Below, one piece after another: positions 1 through 6,572 of a stretch of DNA of 8,474 nucleotides. The stretch spans positions 1 to 8,474 of the forward strand of contig JAOPWG010000221.1 of NCBI GenBank assembly GCA_025965775.1, written 5' to 3'. Source of the stretch: Modestobacter sp. GTDB lineage: Bacteria > Actinomycetota > Actinomycetes > Mycobacteriales > Geodermatophilaceae. Below the pieces are notes generated by a model, which ran no database searches, was not told the DNA's origin, and was given only the letters and a program-made list of their open reading frames with translations. Both the position numbers and the translations under genes were made by a program. The stretch's first letter is position 1; each line of letters begins with the position of its first letter.

Positions 1-720
1 GTCCCGGTCGGTCTCGAGGGCGTCCTGGATGTTGTGCTCGGGGGAGATGCGCAGGCCCACGCGGCCGGCGCCGACCGCCTCGGCGACCGCGGTGACGACC
101 TCCACGACGAAGCGCGCCCGGTTGTCCGGGGAGCCGCCGTAGACGTCCTCGCGCCGGTTGGACGCCGGGGACAGGAACTCGTGCAGCAGGTAGCCGTTGG
201 CGCCGTGGACCTCCACGCCGTCCACGCCGGCCTCGACCGCGCGACGGGCGGCAGTGACGAAGTCCTGGAGCGTCGCCCGCGCCTCCTCGGTGGTCAGGGC
301 GTGCGGCACCGGGTAGGCCTGCCTGCCCTTCTCGGTGTGTCCTGCGCCGTCGATCGCGATCGCGCTGGGGCCGACCACCCGGCGGCCGCCGTTGACGTCG
401 GGGTGGGTGACGCGCCCGGCGTGCATCAGCTGCATGACGATGCGTCCGCCGCGGGCGTGGACGGCCTCGGCGACGCGGCGCCAGCCGGCGACCTGCTCGT
501 CGGTGACGATCCCGGGCTGGCCGACGAAGCCCTGCGACTCGTGGTTGGGGTACGTGCCTTCGGTGATGATCAGGCCCACGCCGGCGCGCTGCGCGTAGTG
601 CTCGACGACGAGCTCGCCGGGGACGCCGGCCGCTCCGGAGCGCATGCGGGTGAGCGGGGCCATCACGACGCGGTTGGCGAGCTGGAGGTCGCCGAGGGTG
701 ATGGGAGAGAACAAGTCCAT
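1..720 (-). CDS. Old Yellow Enzyme family alkene reductase (NADPH:flavin oxidoreductase), C-terminus outside window
   Basis: The gene encodes a cytosolic FMN enzyme that uses NAD(P)H to reduce activated C=C bonds such as enones, maleimides and quinone-like electrophiles. I translated 240 residues from the ATG at 720; the frame is open to base 1, so roughly the last third of a ~360-residue protein is missing. Visible family marks are the N-terminal LFSPITLG and the flavin-loop motif PLTRMRS (Thr24). HGANGYLLHEFLSP follows, with His172 and Asn175 as the substrate-anchoring pair and Tyr177 as proton donor. SNRREDVYGGSPDNRARF and the start of the RISPE segment come next. This is the classical OYE class (PETN reductase/NemA-like). 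An ATG 32 bases upstream is out of frame. A GGAAT-N18-GTT promoter ends nine bases before the start, with no Shine-Dalgarno, so the mRNA may be almost leaderless. It diverges from the gentisate operon. Family is firm; physiological substrate is unknown. Confidence 0.93.
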   Translation of the reverse strand, partial: MDLFSPITLGDLQLANRVVMAPLTRMRSGAAGVPGELVVEHYAQRAGVGLIITEGTYPNHESQGFVGQPGIVTDEQVAGWRRVAEAVHARGGRIVMQLMHAGRVTHPDVNGGRRVVGPSAIAIDGAGHTEKGRQAYPVPHALTTEEARATLQDFVTAARRAVEAGVDGVEVHGANGYLLHEFLSPASNRREDVYGGSPDNRARFVVEVVTAVAEAVGAGRVGLRISPEHNIQDALETDRD

Positions 721-729
721 GCCGGGGCC

Positions 730-755
730 AACCGGAGGCCGGCGGGGCCCATTCC
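730..755 (-). promoter_or_regulatory. Sigma-R/SigH-type promoter for the OYE gene
   Basis: On the minus strand the sequence reads GGAAT (755-751), exactly 18 bases, then GTT (732-730, followed by GG). This matches the known consensus GGAAT-N18-GTT of actinobacterial thiol-stress sigma factors (Streptomyces SigR, mycobacterial SigH). Only nine bases separate GTT from the ATG, so transcription would start at or within a few bases of the start codon. An electrophile-reducing enzyme is a sensible target for such a factor. The motif is seen; its use is inferred. Confidence 0.55.
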
Positions 756-767
756 GGCCGGACGCGG

Positions 768-778
768 AACGTGACGTT
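768..778. promoter_or_regulatory. 11-bp palindrome AACGTGACGTT in the divergent intergenic region
   Basis: AACGT-G-ACGTT is a perfect inverted repeat between the divergent OYE and gentisate genes. The adjoining ACGTTCG (774-780) has an inverted copy, CGAACGT, at 830-836, about 50 bases closer to the dioxygenase start. This arrangement could be a two-site operator for a regulator encoded elsewhere. No regulator gene for the pathway lies in the window. Short palindromes also arise by chance, so the assignment is weak. Confidence 0.25.
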
Positions 779-841
779 CGCTACCTGTTCCGCCCAGCAG
801 AACGATCGGCTGACTTCGTCGTCGTCTGTCGAACGTGTGGC

Positions 842-847
842 TAGCGT
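842..847 (+). promoter_or_regulatory. Possible -10 element of a leaderless gentisate operon promoter
   Basis: TAGCGT fits the TANNNT -10 pattern and ends seven bases before the dioxygenase ATG at 855, which is the spacing expected for leaderless actinobacterial transcripts. The ATG also lacks a Shine-Dalgarno sequence (GTCACCACC precedes it). No convincing -35 hexamer is visible 16-18 bases upstream. This is inference from spacing alone. Confidence 0.3.
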
Positions 848-854
848 CACCACC

Positions 855-1955
855 ATGACCACCCTGGAGAACCCTCCGGCGCCGCCGGACTTCGACAGCC
901 CCGGGCACCAGGCCAAGCTGGCCGAGCTCTACCGCGACTTCGACTCGGTCGGCATGACCCCGCTGTGGACCACCCGCGAGGGCCTCATGCCGCCCGAGCC
1001 GCAGCCCAGGGCGGTCCCGCACCTGTGGCGCTGGGCGCAGCTGTACCCGCTGGCCGCCCGGAGCGGGGCACTGGTCCCGGTCGGGCGCGGCGGGGAGCGC
1101 CGGGCGATCAGCCTGGGCAACCCCGGTCTGCCCGGCGACCCGTACACGACGCCGACGCTGTGGGCGGCGATCCAGTACCTGAACCCCCGCGAGGACGCCC
1201 CCGAGCACCGGCACTCCCAGTCCGCCTTCCGCTTCGTGCTGGAGGGCGAGGGCGTGTGGACCGTCGTCGACGGCGATCCGGTGGCGATGCGCCGGGGTGA
1301 CCTGCTGCTGACCCCCGGCTGGCACTTCCACGGCCACCAGAACGTCTCCGACACCCCGATGGCCTGGCTCGACGGGCTGGACATCCCGCTGGTCGCCGAG
1401 ACCGACCAGGGCTTCTTCGAGTTCGGCCCGGACGAGGTGCGCACCAGGCGCACCCCGGAGCGGTCGAACTCCGAGCGGCTGTGGGGCGGACCGGGGCTCA
1501 CCCCGGTGGCCGCCCTCGGCGCGCGCCCGCAGTCGCCGTTGATGGCCTACCGCTGGGTGCACACCGACGCCGCGCTGACCGCCCAGCTGGAGCTGGCCGA
1601 CGACGGGGTCGCCGGCACGCTGGTGGAACCCGGCCACGCCGCCGTCCGGTTCACCAACCCGACCACCGGCGGGGACGCGCTGACCACCATGCGCACCGAG
1701 ATGCACCGGCTGGCGACCGGCACGAGGACCCGTCGCACCCGGACGACGGCGTCCTCGGTGTGGCAGGTCTTCTCCGGCGGCGGCACGGTCACGCTGGACG
1801 GCGAGGCCCGCACGCTGGAGCACGGCGACGTCGTCGCCGTCCCGGCCTGGACCGAGTTCAGCCTGCAGGCCGGCGACGCGCTCGACCTGTTCACCTTCTC
1901 CGACGCCCCCGTCTTCGAGAAGCTCTCCCTGCTGCGTACCGAGGTGTCCGCGTGA
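855..1955 (+). CDS. Gentisate 1,2-dioxygenase
   Basis: This non-haem Fe(II) enzyme opens the gentisate (2,5-dihydroxybenzoate) ring with O2 to give maleylpyruvate, in the cytosol. The 366-residue length fits the family. It is a bicupin. The N-terminal cupin (about residues 105-175) carries HRHSQSAFRF with iron ligands His118 and His120, and the third ligand in TPGWHFHGH, most likely His159 by the family's spacing. The linker SPLMAYRWVHTDAAL is typical. A second cupin without the metal set spans about 275-350 (VFSGGGTVTLDG, HGDVVAVPAW). I chose the ATG at 855: the frame extends to a GTG at 771, but those 28 residues are Ser/Thr-rich, unlike the family and inside the promoter region. It is the first gene of the operon, and its TGA overlaps the next GTG as GTGA. 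The pathway context supports gentisate rather than 1-hydroxy-2-naphthoate or salicylate as substrate. Confidence 0.95.
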   Translation: MTTLENPPAPPDFDSPGHQAKLAELYRDFDSVGMTPLWTTREGLMPPEPQPRAVPHLWRWAQLYPLAARSGALVPVGRGGERRAISLGNPGLPGDPYTTPTLWAAIQYLNPREDAPEHRHSQSAFRFVLEGEGVWTVVDGDPVAMRRGDLLLTPGWHFHGHQNVSDTPMAWLDGLDIPLVAETDQGFFEFGPDEVRTRRTPERSNSERLWGGPGLTPVAALGARPQSPLMAYRWVHTDAALTAQLELADDGVAGTLVEPGHAAVRFTNPTTGGDALTTMRTEMHRLATGTRTRRTRTTASSVWQVFSGGGTVTLDGEARTLEHGDVVAVPAWTEFSLQAGDALDLFTFSDAPVFEKLSLLRTEVSA

Positions 1956-2779
1956 GGCTCGCGACCGTCCGCACCGCCGCCGGCACCCGCTGCGTGCGGG
2001 TCGACGCCGACGTCGCCGTGGAGACCGGCCACGTCGATGTCGGCGAGCTGCTGGCCACCCCCGACTGGCGCGGGGTGGCCGAGGCTGCCGACGGTGCCCG
2101 GCACCACCTGGCCGGACTGGACCACGCCCCGGTCGTGCCGCGCCCCGGCAAGATCGTCTGCGTCGGGCTGAACTACGCGAACCACATCCGGGAGATGGGC
2201 CGCGAGCTGCCCGAGTTCCCGACGCTGTTCGCCAAGTACCCCGAGGCCCTGGTCGGCGCCTACGACGACGTCGTGCTCCCGGCGGCATCGGACGCGGTCG
2301 ACTGGGAGGCCGAGCTGGCCGTGGTCATCGGGACGACGGTCCGGCACGCCGACGAGGCCACCGCCGGGGCGGCCATCGCCGGGTACGCGGTGCTCAACGA
2401 CGTCACCGCGCGGGACTGGCAGTACCGCACCGCGCAGTGGCTGCAGGGCAAGACCTTCGAGGCGACGACGCCGTTCGGCCCGGAGCTGGTGACCCCCGAC
2501 GAGGCCGGGAGCGGGCTGGACCTCTCCTGCGCCGTGGACGGCGAGACGGTGCAGGCGGCCAACACCGCCGACCTGGTCTTCTCACCCGCCGCGACGATCG
2601 CCTACGTGTCGACGATCCTGACCCTGAAGCCCGGTGACGTGCTGGCCCTGGGCACCCCGGGTGGCGTCGGCCACGCCCGGAAACCCCCGCGGTACCTGAC
2701 CCCGGGGGCAGAGCTCACCACCGCGATCGCCGGGCTCGGGGAGTGCCGTAACACCTGCGTGGCGGAGAAGAGGACGTGA
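1952..2779 (+). CDS. Fumarylpyruvate hydrolase (FAH family)
   Basis: The product is a 275-residue fumarylacetoacetate-hydrolase-family enzyme. It would cleave fumarylpyruvate to fumarate and pyruvate, the last step of the gentisate route. After a variable N-terminal domain of ~60 residues, the catalytic fold begins with PRPGKIVCVGLNYANHIREMG. The metal site is Glu119 and Glu121 (WEAELAVVIG) plus Asp150 (NDVTARDWQ). Lys167 (GKTFEATTPFGP) and GDVLALGTPGGVG (228-240) complete the signature. The GTG at 1952 overlaps the dioxygenase stop by four bases and is the natural coupled start. The family also includes other acylpyruvases and diketo-acid decarboxylases; the fumarylpyruvate assignment rests on the flanking dioxygenase and isomerase. 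The gene ends in another GTGA overlap. Confidence 0.92.
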   Translation: MRLATVRTAAGTRCVRVDADVAVETGHVDVGELLATPDWRGVAEAADGARHHLAGLDHAPVVPRPGKIVCVGLNYANHIREMGRELPEFPTLFAKYPEALVGAYDDVVLPAASDAVDWEAELAVVIGTTVRHADEATAGAAIAGYAVLNDVTARDWQYRTAQWLQGKTFEATTPFGPELVTPDEAGSGLDLSCAVDGETVQAANTADLVFSPAATIAYVSTILTLKPGDVLALGTPGGVGHARKPPRYLTPGAELTTAIAGLGECRNTCVAEKRT

Positions 2780-3483
2780 GCGGGGGCAGCATCGCCGAAC
2801 CCACCGAGCTGCTGGACTGGTGGCGGCGGGGCGAGGAGCACCTGGCGACGGCGCTGGGCCGGCTGACCGACGAGGAGTTCGCGGCGCCGTCGTTGCTGCC
2901 CGGCTGGGACCGCCGGCGCCTGCTGGCACACCTGGCCCGCAACGCCGACGCGCTGGTCAACCTGCTGACCTGGGCGCGCACCGGCACGGAGACGCCGATG
3001 TACCCCTCGCCGGAGTCCCGGGACGCCGGGATCGCCGAGGCCGCCGGGCTGCCGCCGGCGGTCCTGCGCACGGAGCTGATGGCCGCCACCGGGCGGCTGA
3101 CCGACGCAGTCCGGGCGATGCCCGCCGACGCCTGGTCGGCGCAGGTGCGCACCGCACAGGGGCGCCCGGTCCCCGCCACGGAGGTGCCGTGGATGCGCAG
3201 CCGGGAGGTGTGGGTGCACGCGGTCGACCTGGACGCCGGGGTGGACTTCGTCGACGTGCCCGAGGACGTGCTCGCCGCGGTGGTGGACGACGTGTTCCGG
3301 ATGTGGGAGGTCCGCGACCAGGCGCCCGACCTCGCGGTGTTCGCCGGGGACCGGGAGTGGGGCACCGGCTCGCTCGCGGTCGCCGGCACGCTGCCCGACG
3401 TCGCCGGCTGGCTCACCGGCCGCACGTCCGGTGCCGCCCTGCAGGCCGACGGTCCGCTGCCGACCCTGGCGGCGTGGCTGTGA
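2776..3483 (+). CDS. Mycothiol-dependent maleylpyruvate isomerase
   Basis: This enzyme uses mycothiol to convert maleylpyruvate (cis) to fumarylpyruvate (trans), feeding the hydrolase encoded just upstream. The 235-residue protein has the DinB-like MDMPI N-terminal four-helix domain (PGWDRRRLLAHLARNADAL) and a C-terminal domain ending in WLTGRTSG. His52, Glu144 and His148 (REVWVHAVDLDAG) occupy the same numbered positions that I recall for the zinc ligands of the Corynebacterium glutamicum enzyme, so the zinc site looks intact. Arg216 in WLTGR is the probable counterpart of the catalytic arginine there. The GTG at 2776 overlaps the previous stop (GTGA) and is preceded by a purine-rich GGAGAAGAGG ribosome-binding sequence. 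The family also includes other mycothiol S-transferases, but the operon makes the isomerase role very likely. It implies that the host makes mycothiol. Confidence 0.94.
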   Translation: MSGGSIAEPTELLDWWRRGEEHLATALGRLTDEEFAAPSLLPGWDRRRLLAHLARNADALVNLLTWARTGTETPMYPSPESRDAGIAEAAGLPPAVLRTELMAATGRLTDAVRAMPADAWSAQVRTAQGRPVPATEVPWMRSREVWVHAVDLDAGVDFVDVPEDVLAAVVDDVFRMWEVRDQAPDLAVFAGDREWGTGSLAVAGTLPDVAGWLTGRTSGAALQADGPLPTLAAWL

Positions 3484-4709
3484 GCGCCGGGCTGGGCGAC
3501 CCGGCGGCCGCGCCGGTGCGGGAGACGGGGACGACGGCCGATGCGGTCGTCGTCGGCGGCGGGATCGGCGGTCTCACCGCGGCCCTGGCGCTGGCCCGGG
3601 CCGGCCGCTCGGTGCGGGTCCTGGAGCGGGCCGCGGAGTTCACCGAGGTGGGCGCGGGGCTGCAGCTGGCCCCCAACGCCACCCGGGAGCTGGCCCGGCT
3701 CGGCGTCCTGGACGAGGTGGTGGCCCGGGGCGTGCTGCCCCGCCGGCTGGTGCTCCGGGACGCGCTCGAGGGCAGCGAGCTGACCTCGCGGGACGTGGGG
3801 GAGGGGTTCCGGGCGCGCTACGGCGGGCCGTACGTGGTCGCGCACCGGTCGGACCTCCTCGACGTCCTCGTCGGTGCGTGTGCCGCGGCCGGCGTGGCGC
3901 TGGAGACCGGGCGCACGACGGTCGACGTCCGCCAGGACGGCGGTGGCGCGGAGGTGGAGTGCGCCGACGGGTCGGTGCACCGTGCGGCGGCCGTGGTCGG
4001 CGCGGACGGGTTGCGCTCGTCGCTGCGCGCCCGCCTCTCCGACGACCAGCCGGTGTCCTCGGGCTACGTGGCCTACCGCGGCACCGTGCCCGCGGACCGG
4101 GCGGCCGCGCACGTCGACCCCGGTGACGTGACCGTCTTCATCGGCCCGGGCCTGCACTGCGTCCAGTACGCGCTGCGGGCCGGGGAGATGGTGAACACCG
4201 TCGCCGTCTTCCGGTCACCGGGCCACCTGGCGAACCCTGCCGACCCGGACTGGGGTGGTCCCGAGGAGCTGGACCAGGTCTTCACCGGCGTCTGCACCCC
4301 GGTCCGTGAGGCGCTGCCGCTGCTGTGGCGCGACCGGCGCTGGCAGATGTACGACCGGGACCCGATCCCGCACTGGGTCGACGGGCGGCTGGCGTTGCTG
4401 GGGGACGCGGCGCACCCCATGCTGCAGTACCTGGCGCAGGGGGCGTGCCAGTCGATCGAGGACGCGGTGGCGCTGGCCGACGCACTGTCCGGACCGGCCG
4501 GCCTGCCCGCGGACGTGCCGGCCGCACTGGCCGGCTACGCCGACGCCCGTCGGGACCGCACCGCCCGGGTGCAGTCCACGGCCCGGATCTGGGGCGAGAT
4601 GTGGCACGTGGACGGCGTCGCGCGGCTGCTGCGCAACGACCTGCTGCGCCGGCTGCCGACCGACCACGCCGAGCACCTGGACTGGCTCTACGGACCGGCG
4701 CAGGCCTGA
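3480..4709 (+). CDS. 3-hydroxybenzoate 6-hydroxylase (FAD-dependent monooxygenase)
   Basis: This single-component class A flavin monooxygenase would convert 3-hydroxybenzoate to gentisate using NADH and O2, providing the substrate for the first gene of the operon. Over 409 residues it shows GGGIGG (26-31) for the FAD dinucleotide fold, the DG motif (VVGADGLRS, 172-180) and GDAAHPMLQYLAQGA (309-322) for the second FAD contact. YGGPYVVAHRSDL, PVSSGYVAYRGT, WGGPEELDQ, MYDRDPIPHWVDGR and WGEMWHVDGVARLLRN closely resemble the Rhodococcus jostii enzyme as I recall it. His226, Tyr230 and Gln316 correspond to its catalytic His213, Tyr217 and Gln301. The GTG at 3480 overlaps the previous stop (GTGA). 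It gives about 13 extra N-terminal residues relative to the Rhodococcus protein, and an in-frame GTG at 3516 is the alternative start. Salicylate 5-hydroxylation is less likely given these matches. Confidence 0.93.
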   Translation: MSAGLGDPAAAPVRETGTTADAVVVGGGIGGLTAALALARAGRSVRVLERAAEFTEVGAGLQLAPNATRELARLGVLDEVVARGVLPRRLVLRDALEGSELTSRDVGEGFRARYGGPYVVAHRSDLLDVLVGACAAAGVALETGRTTVDVRQDGGGAEVECADGSVHRAAAVVGADGLRSSLRARLSDDQPVSSGYVAYRGTVPADRAAAHVDPGDVTVFIGPGLHCVQYALRAGEMVNTVAVFRSPGHLANPADPDWGGPEELDQVFTGVCTPVREALPLLWRDRRWQMYDRDPIPHWVDGRLALLGDAAHPMLQYLAQGACQSIEDAVALADALSGPAGLPADVPAALAGYADARRDRTARVQSTARIWGEMWHVDGVARLLRNDLLRRLPTDHAEHLDWLYGPAQA

Positions 4710-4710
4710 C

Positions 4711-4730
4711 CGCGCCGGCGCGAGAATTCT
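4711..4730 (+). terminator. Possible terminator after the gentisate operon: two adjacent palindromes
   Basis: CGCGCCGGCGCG (4711-4722) is a perfect 12-bp palindrome able to form a CGCG stem with a CCGG loop. It is followed at once by AGAATTCT, a perfect 8-bp palindrome and a rare A/T-rich patch in this DNA. It begins two bases after the hydroxylase stop and lies before the next promoter, which suits a weak intrinsic terminator. There is no proper U-tract, so the call is tentative. Confidence 0.3.
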
Positions 4731-4740
4731 TCCGCGGTCG

Positions 4741-4767
4741 TGTCGATCCGGCCGGGCTCCGTTCGAC
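4741..4767 (+). promoter_or_regulatory. ECF42-type sigma factor promoter
   Basis: TGTCGA (4741-4746), 17 bases, then CGAC (4764-4767). This matches the motif I recall from Streptomyces venezuelae work on ECF42 sigma factors (-35 TGTCGA, -10 CGA/TC). It lies about 80 bases before the DGPF gene, which precedes the ECF42-type sigma gene itself, so the pair is probably autoregulated. GTCGA and TCGAC are also inverted copies of each other, so a repressor operator is an alternative reading. Confidence 0.6.
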
Positions 4768-4846
4768 GTTTCGGTAGAGCGGGGGTTGCGCCGGTCGGGA
4801 GGATCGGCGGCCGACGTGCTCTGCACACCGACACGAGGAGTCAGCG

Positions 4847-5272
4847 ATGCGGTTCATGGTGATCGTCAAGGCCGGCGAGGAGTCCGAGCAGGGCGCGATG
4901 CCCAGTGAGCAGGAGCTCGCGGAGATGGGCCAGTACAACGAGCAGCTGGTCAAGGCCGGCATCCTCCTCGCCGGCGACGGGCTGCACCCCAGCTCGAAGG
5001 GTGCCCGGGTGCGGTTCGACGCGGACAGCAACGCCACGGTGGTCGACGGGCCGTTCGCCGAGACCAAGGAGCTGATCGCCGGCTTCTGGATCCTGCAGGT
5101 CTCCTCGCGCGAGGAGGTCCTGGAGTGGGTCAAGCGGGCACCGTTCCGGGACACGGAGATCGAGGTGCGCCAGGTCTTCGACACCGACGACTTCGGTGAC
5201 GCGCTCACCCCCGAGCTGCGCGAGGCCGAGGAGCGGCTGCGGGCCACGGTCGCCGAGCAGCACGGCGCCTGA
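4847..5272 (+). CDS. DGPF-domain (YCII-related) protein, partner of the ECF42 sigma factor
   Basis: The protein has 141 residues of the YCII-related/DGPF family: it begins MRFMVIVKAGEESEQG and carries VVDGPFAETKELIAGFWILQV (central DGPF at residues 67-70) and a WVKRAPF segment near residue 100. The fold is a small ferredoxin-like alpha/beta domain whose biochemical activity is not established. DGPF genes are the conserved neighbours of ECF42 sigma factors and were shown to be their regulatory targets in Streptomyces. A clear Shine-Dalgarno GAGGAG (4835-4840) sits six bases before the ATG. The sigma gene follows after 35 bases, in the likely same operon. The C-terminal tail (about 115-141, ELREAEERLRATVAEQ) is a charged helix. 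The family call is firm; a direct role in sensing or in controlling the sigma factor is unproven. Confidence 0.9.
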   Translation: MRFMVIVKAGEESEQGAMPSEQELAEMGQYNEQLVKAGILLAGDGLHPSSKGARVRFDADSNATVVDGPFAETKELIAGFWILQVSSREEVLEWVKRAPFRDTEIEVRQVFDTDDFGDALTPELREAEERLRATVAEQHGA

Positions 5273-5307
5273 CGGGTCCGGCGGGACCGGCGGGACCGGG
5301 AGGGGCG

Positions 5308-6567
5308 GTGACGGCCGACGTCCACCGGGTGGTGGACGCGGTGTGGCGGATGGAGTCCGCGACGATCGTCGCCGCCCTCACCCGGGTCACCGGGGACGTC
5401 GGCCTGGCCGAGGAGCTGGCTCAGGACGCACTGGTGGCGGCGCTGGAGCGGTGGCCGGACACCGGCGTGCCCGCCCGGCCCGGCGCGTGGCTGATGGCCA
5501 CCGCGAAGCACCGCGCGATCGACGCCTTCCGGCGTTCCCGGCGGCTGGCCGACAAGACCGGCGAGCTGGGCCGGGCGCTGTCCGACGCGGAGGAGCCCGA
5601 CTGGGCGGCGGCGCTCGACGAGGTGGTCGAGGACGACGTCCTGCGGCTGGTGTTCATCGCCTGCCACCCGGTGCTCTCCCGGGAGGCCCGGGTGGCGCTG
5701 ACGCTGCGCCTGGTCGGCGGCCTGTCCACCGCCGAGATCGCCCGGGCGTTCCTCACCACCGAGCCGACGGTCGCGCAGCGGATCGTGCGGGCCAAGCGGA
5801 CCCTTACCGCGGCCCGGGTGCCCTTCGAGGTCCCCACCGGCGCCGAGTTCACCGCCCGGCTGTCCTCGGTGCTCGCGGTGCTGTACCTGGTGTTCAACGA
5901 GGGCTACTCGGCTACCGCCGGTGTGGACTGGACCCGTCCGGACCTGTGCGCCGAGGCGCTGCGCCTGGGCCGGGTGCTGGCCGAGCTCACCCCGGGCGAG
6001 CCGGAGGTGCACGGCCTGGTGGCGCTGATGGAGGTGCAGGCCTCCCGGCTGCGCGCCCGGACCGGCCCGGACGGTGCACCGGTGCTGCTGCTCGACCAGG
6101 ACCGCGGCCGCTGGGACCGGGTGCTCATCGGCCGCGGTCTGGCCGCCCTGCGGCGGGCGGAGGAGAGCGGGGATGCGCTGGGGCCCTACGCCCTGCAGGC
6201 GTCGATCGCCGCCTGTCATGCCCGGGCGGGAAGTCCGGAGGAGACCGACTGGGCTCGGATCGCGGCGCTCTACGAGGCTCTGGCGGAGCTGGCGCCCTCG
6301 CCGGTGGTGGAGCTGAACCGGGCGGTCGCGGTGTCGATGGCCTACGGCCCCGCGGCCGGGCTGGTGCTGGTCGACCAGCTCGCCGACGTTCCGGCGTTGC
6401 GTGGCTACCACCTGCTGCCCAGCGTCCGGGGCGACCTGCTGGGCAAGCTGGGCCGGACGGCGGAGGCGCGGGCGGAGTTCGAGCGGGCCGCGGGGCTGAC
6501 CCGCAACGAGCGGGAGCGGGCCCTGCTCCTGGACCGCGCCGCAGCCACCGGCGACCTGCGCGGCTGA
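5308..6567 (+). CDS. RNA polymerase ECF sigma factor, ECF42 type, with C-terminal extension
   Basis: The 419-residue protein is about twice the length of a plain ECF sigma factor. Region 2 spans about residues 8-80 (VWRMESATIVAALTRV, DVGLAEELAQDALVAALERWP, GAWLMATAKHRAIDAFRR) and binds core polymerase and the -10. Region 4 spans about 110-170 (HPVLSREARVALTLRLVGG, LSTAEIARAFLTTEPTVAQR) and contains the helix-turn-helix for the -35. The remaining ~245 residues are the ECF42 extension: FNEGY (196-200), CAEALRLGRVLAEL, ASIAACHARA (298-307), SPVVELNRAVAVSMAYGP and a TPR-like helical pair near 365-400. Such factors have no conventional anti-sigma factor, and the extension is thought necessary for activity. 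No anti-sigma gene is present here. The GTG at 5308 follows GGGAGGGG closely; it agrees with the usual family N-terminus. Two copies of GGCGGGACC (5280-5297) fill the gap after the DGPF gene. Confidence 0.92.
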   Translation: MTADVHRVVDAVWRMESATIVAALTRVTGDVGLAEELAQDALVAALERWPDTGVPARPGAWLMATAKHRAIDAFRRSRRLADKTGELGRALSDAEEPDWAAALDEVVEDDVLRLVFIACHPVLSREARVALTLRLVGGLSTAEIARAFLTTEPTVAQRIVRAKRTLTAARVPFEVPTGAEFTARLSSVLAVLYLVFNEGYSATAGVDWTRPDLCAEALRLGRVLAELTPGEPEVHGLVALMEVQASRLRARTGPDGAPVLLLDQDRGRWDRVLIGRGLAALRRAEESGDALGPYALQASIAACHARAGSPEETDWARIAALYEALAELAPSPVVELNRAVAVSMAYGPAAGLVLVDQLADVPALRGYHLLPSVRGDLLGKLGRTAEARAEFERAAGLTRNERERALLLDRAAATGDLRG

Positions 6568-6572
6568 GCGGT

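Noticed and set aside
827..832. Second TGTCGA, as a possible ECF42 -35 upstream of the gentisate operon
   Set aside because: No CGAC or CGTC lies at the required ~17-base spacing; the nearest CGTC is only 12 bases away.
771..854. GTG at 771 as start of gentisate dioxygenase
   Set aside because: The 28 added residues are Ser/Thr-rich and not family-like, and they would cover the divergent promoter region. The ATG at 855 gives a normal N-terminus.
663..2288. Minus-strand open frame of 541 codons across the OYE start and gentisate genes
   Set aside because: It is antisense to clearly assigned cupin and FAH genes and shows only Arg/Gly-rich low-complexity sequence.
5280..5297. Two tandem copies of GGCGGGACC between the DGPF and sigma genes
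   Set aside because: A two-copy 9-bp G/C repeat in a short spacer is unremarkable in this DNA, and no function can be supported.
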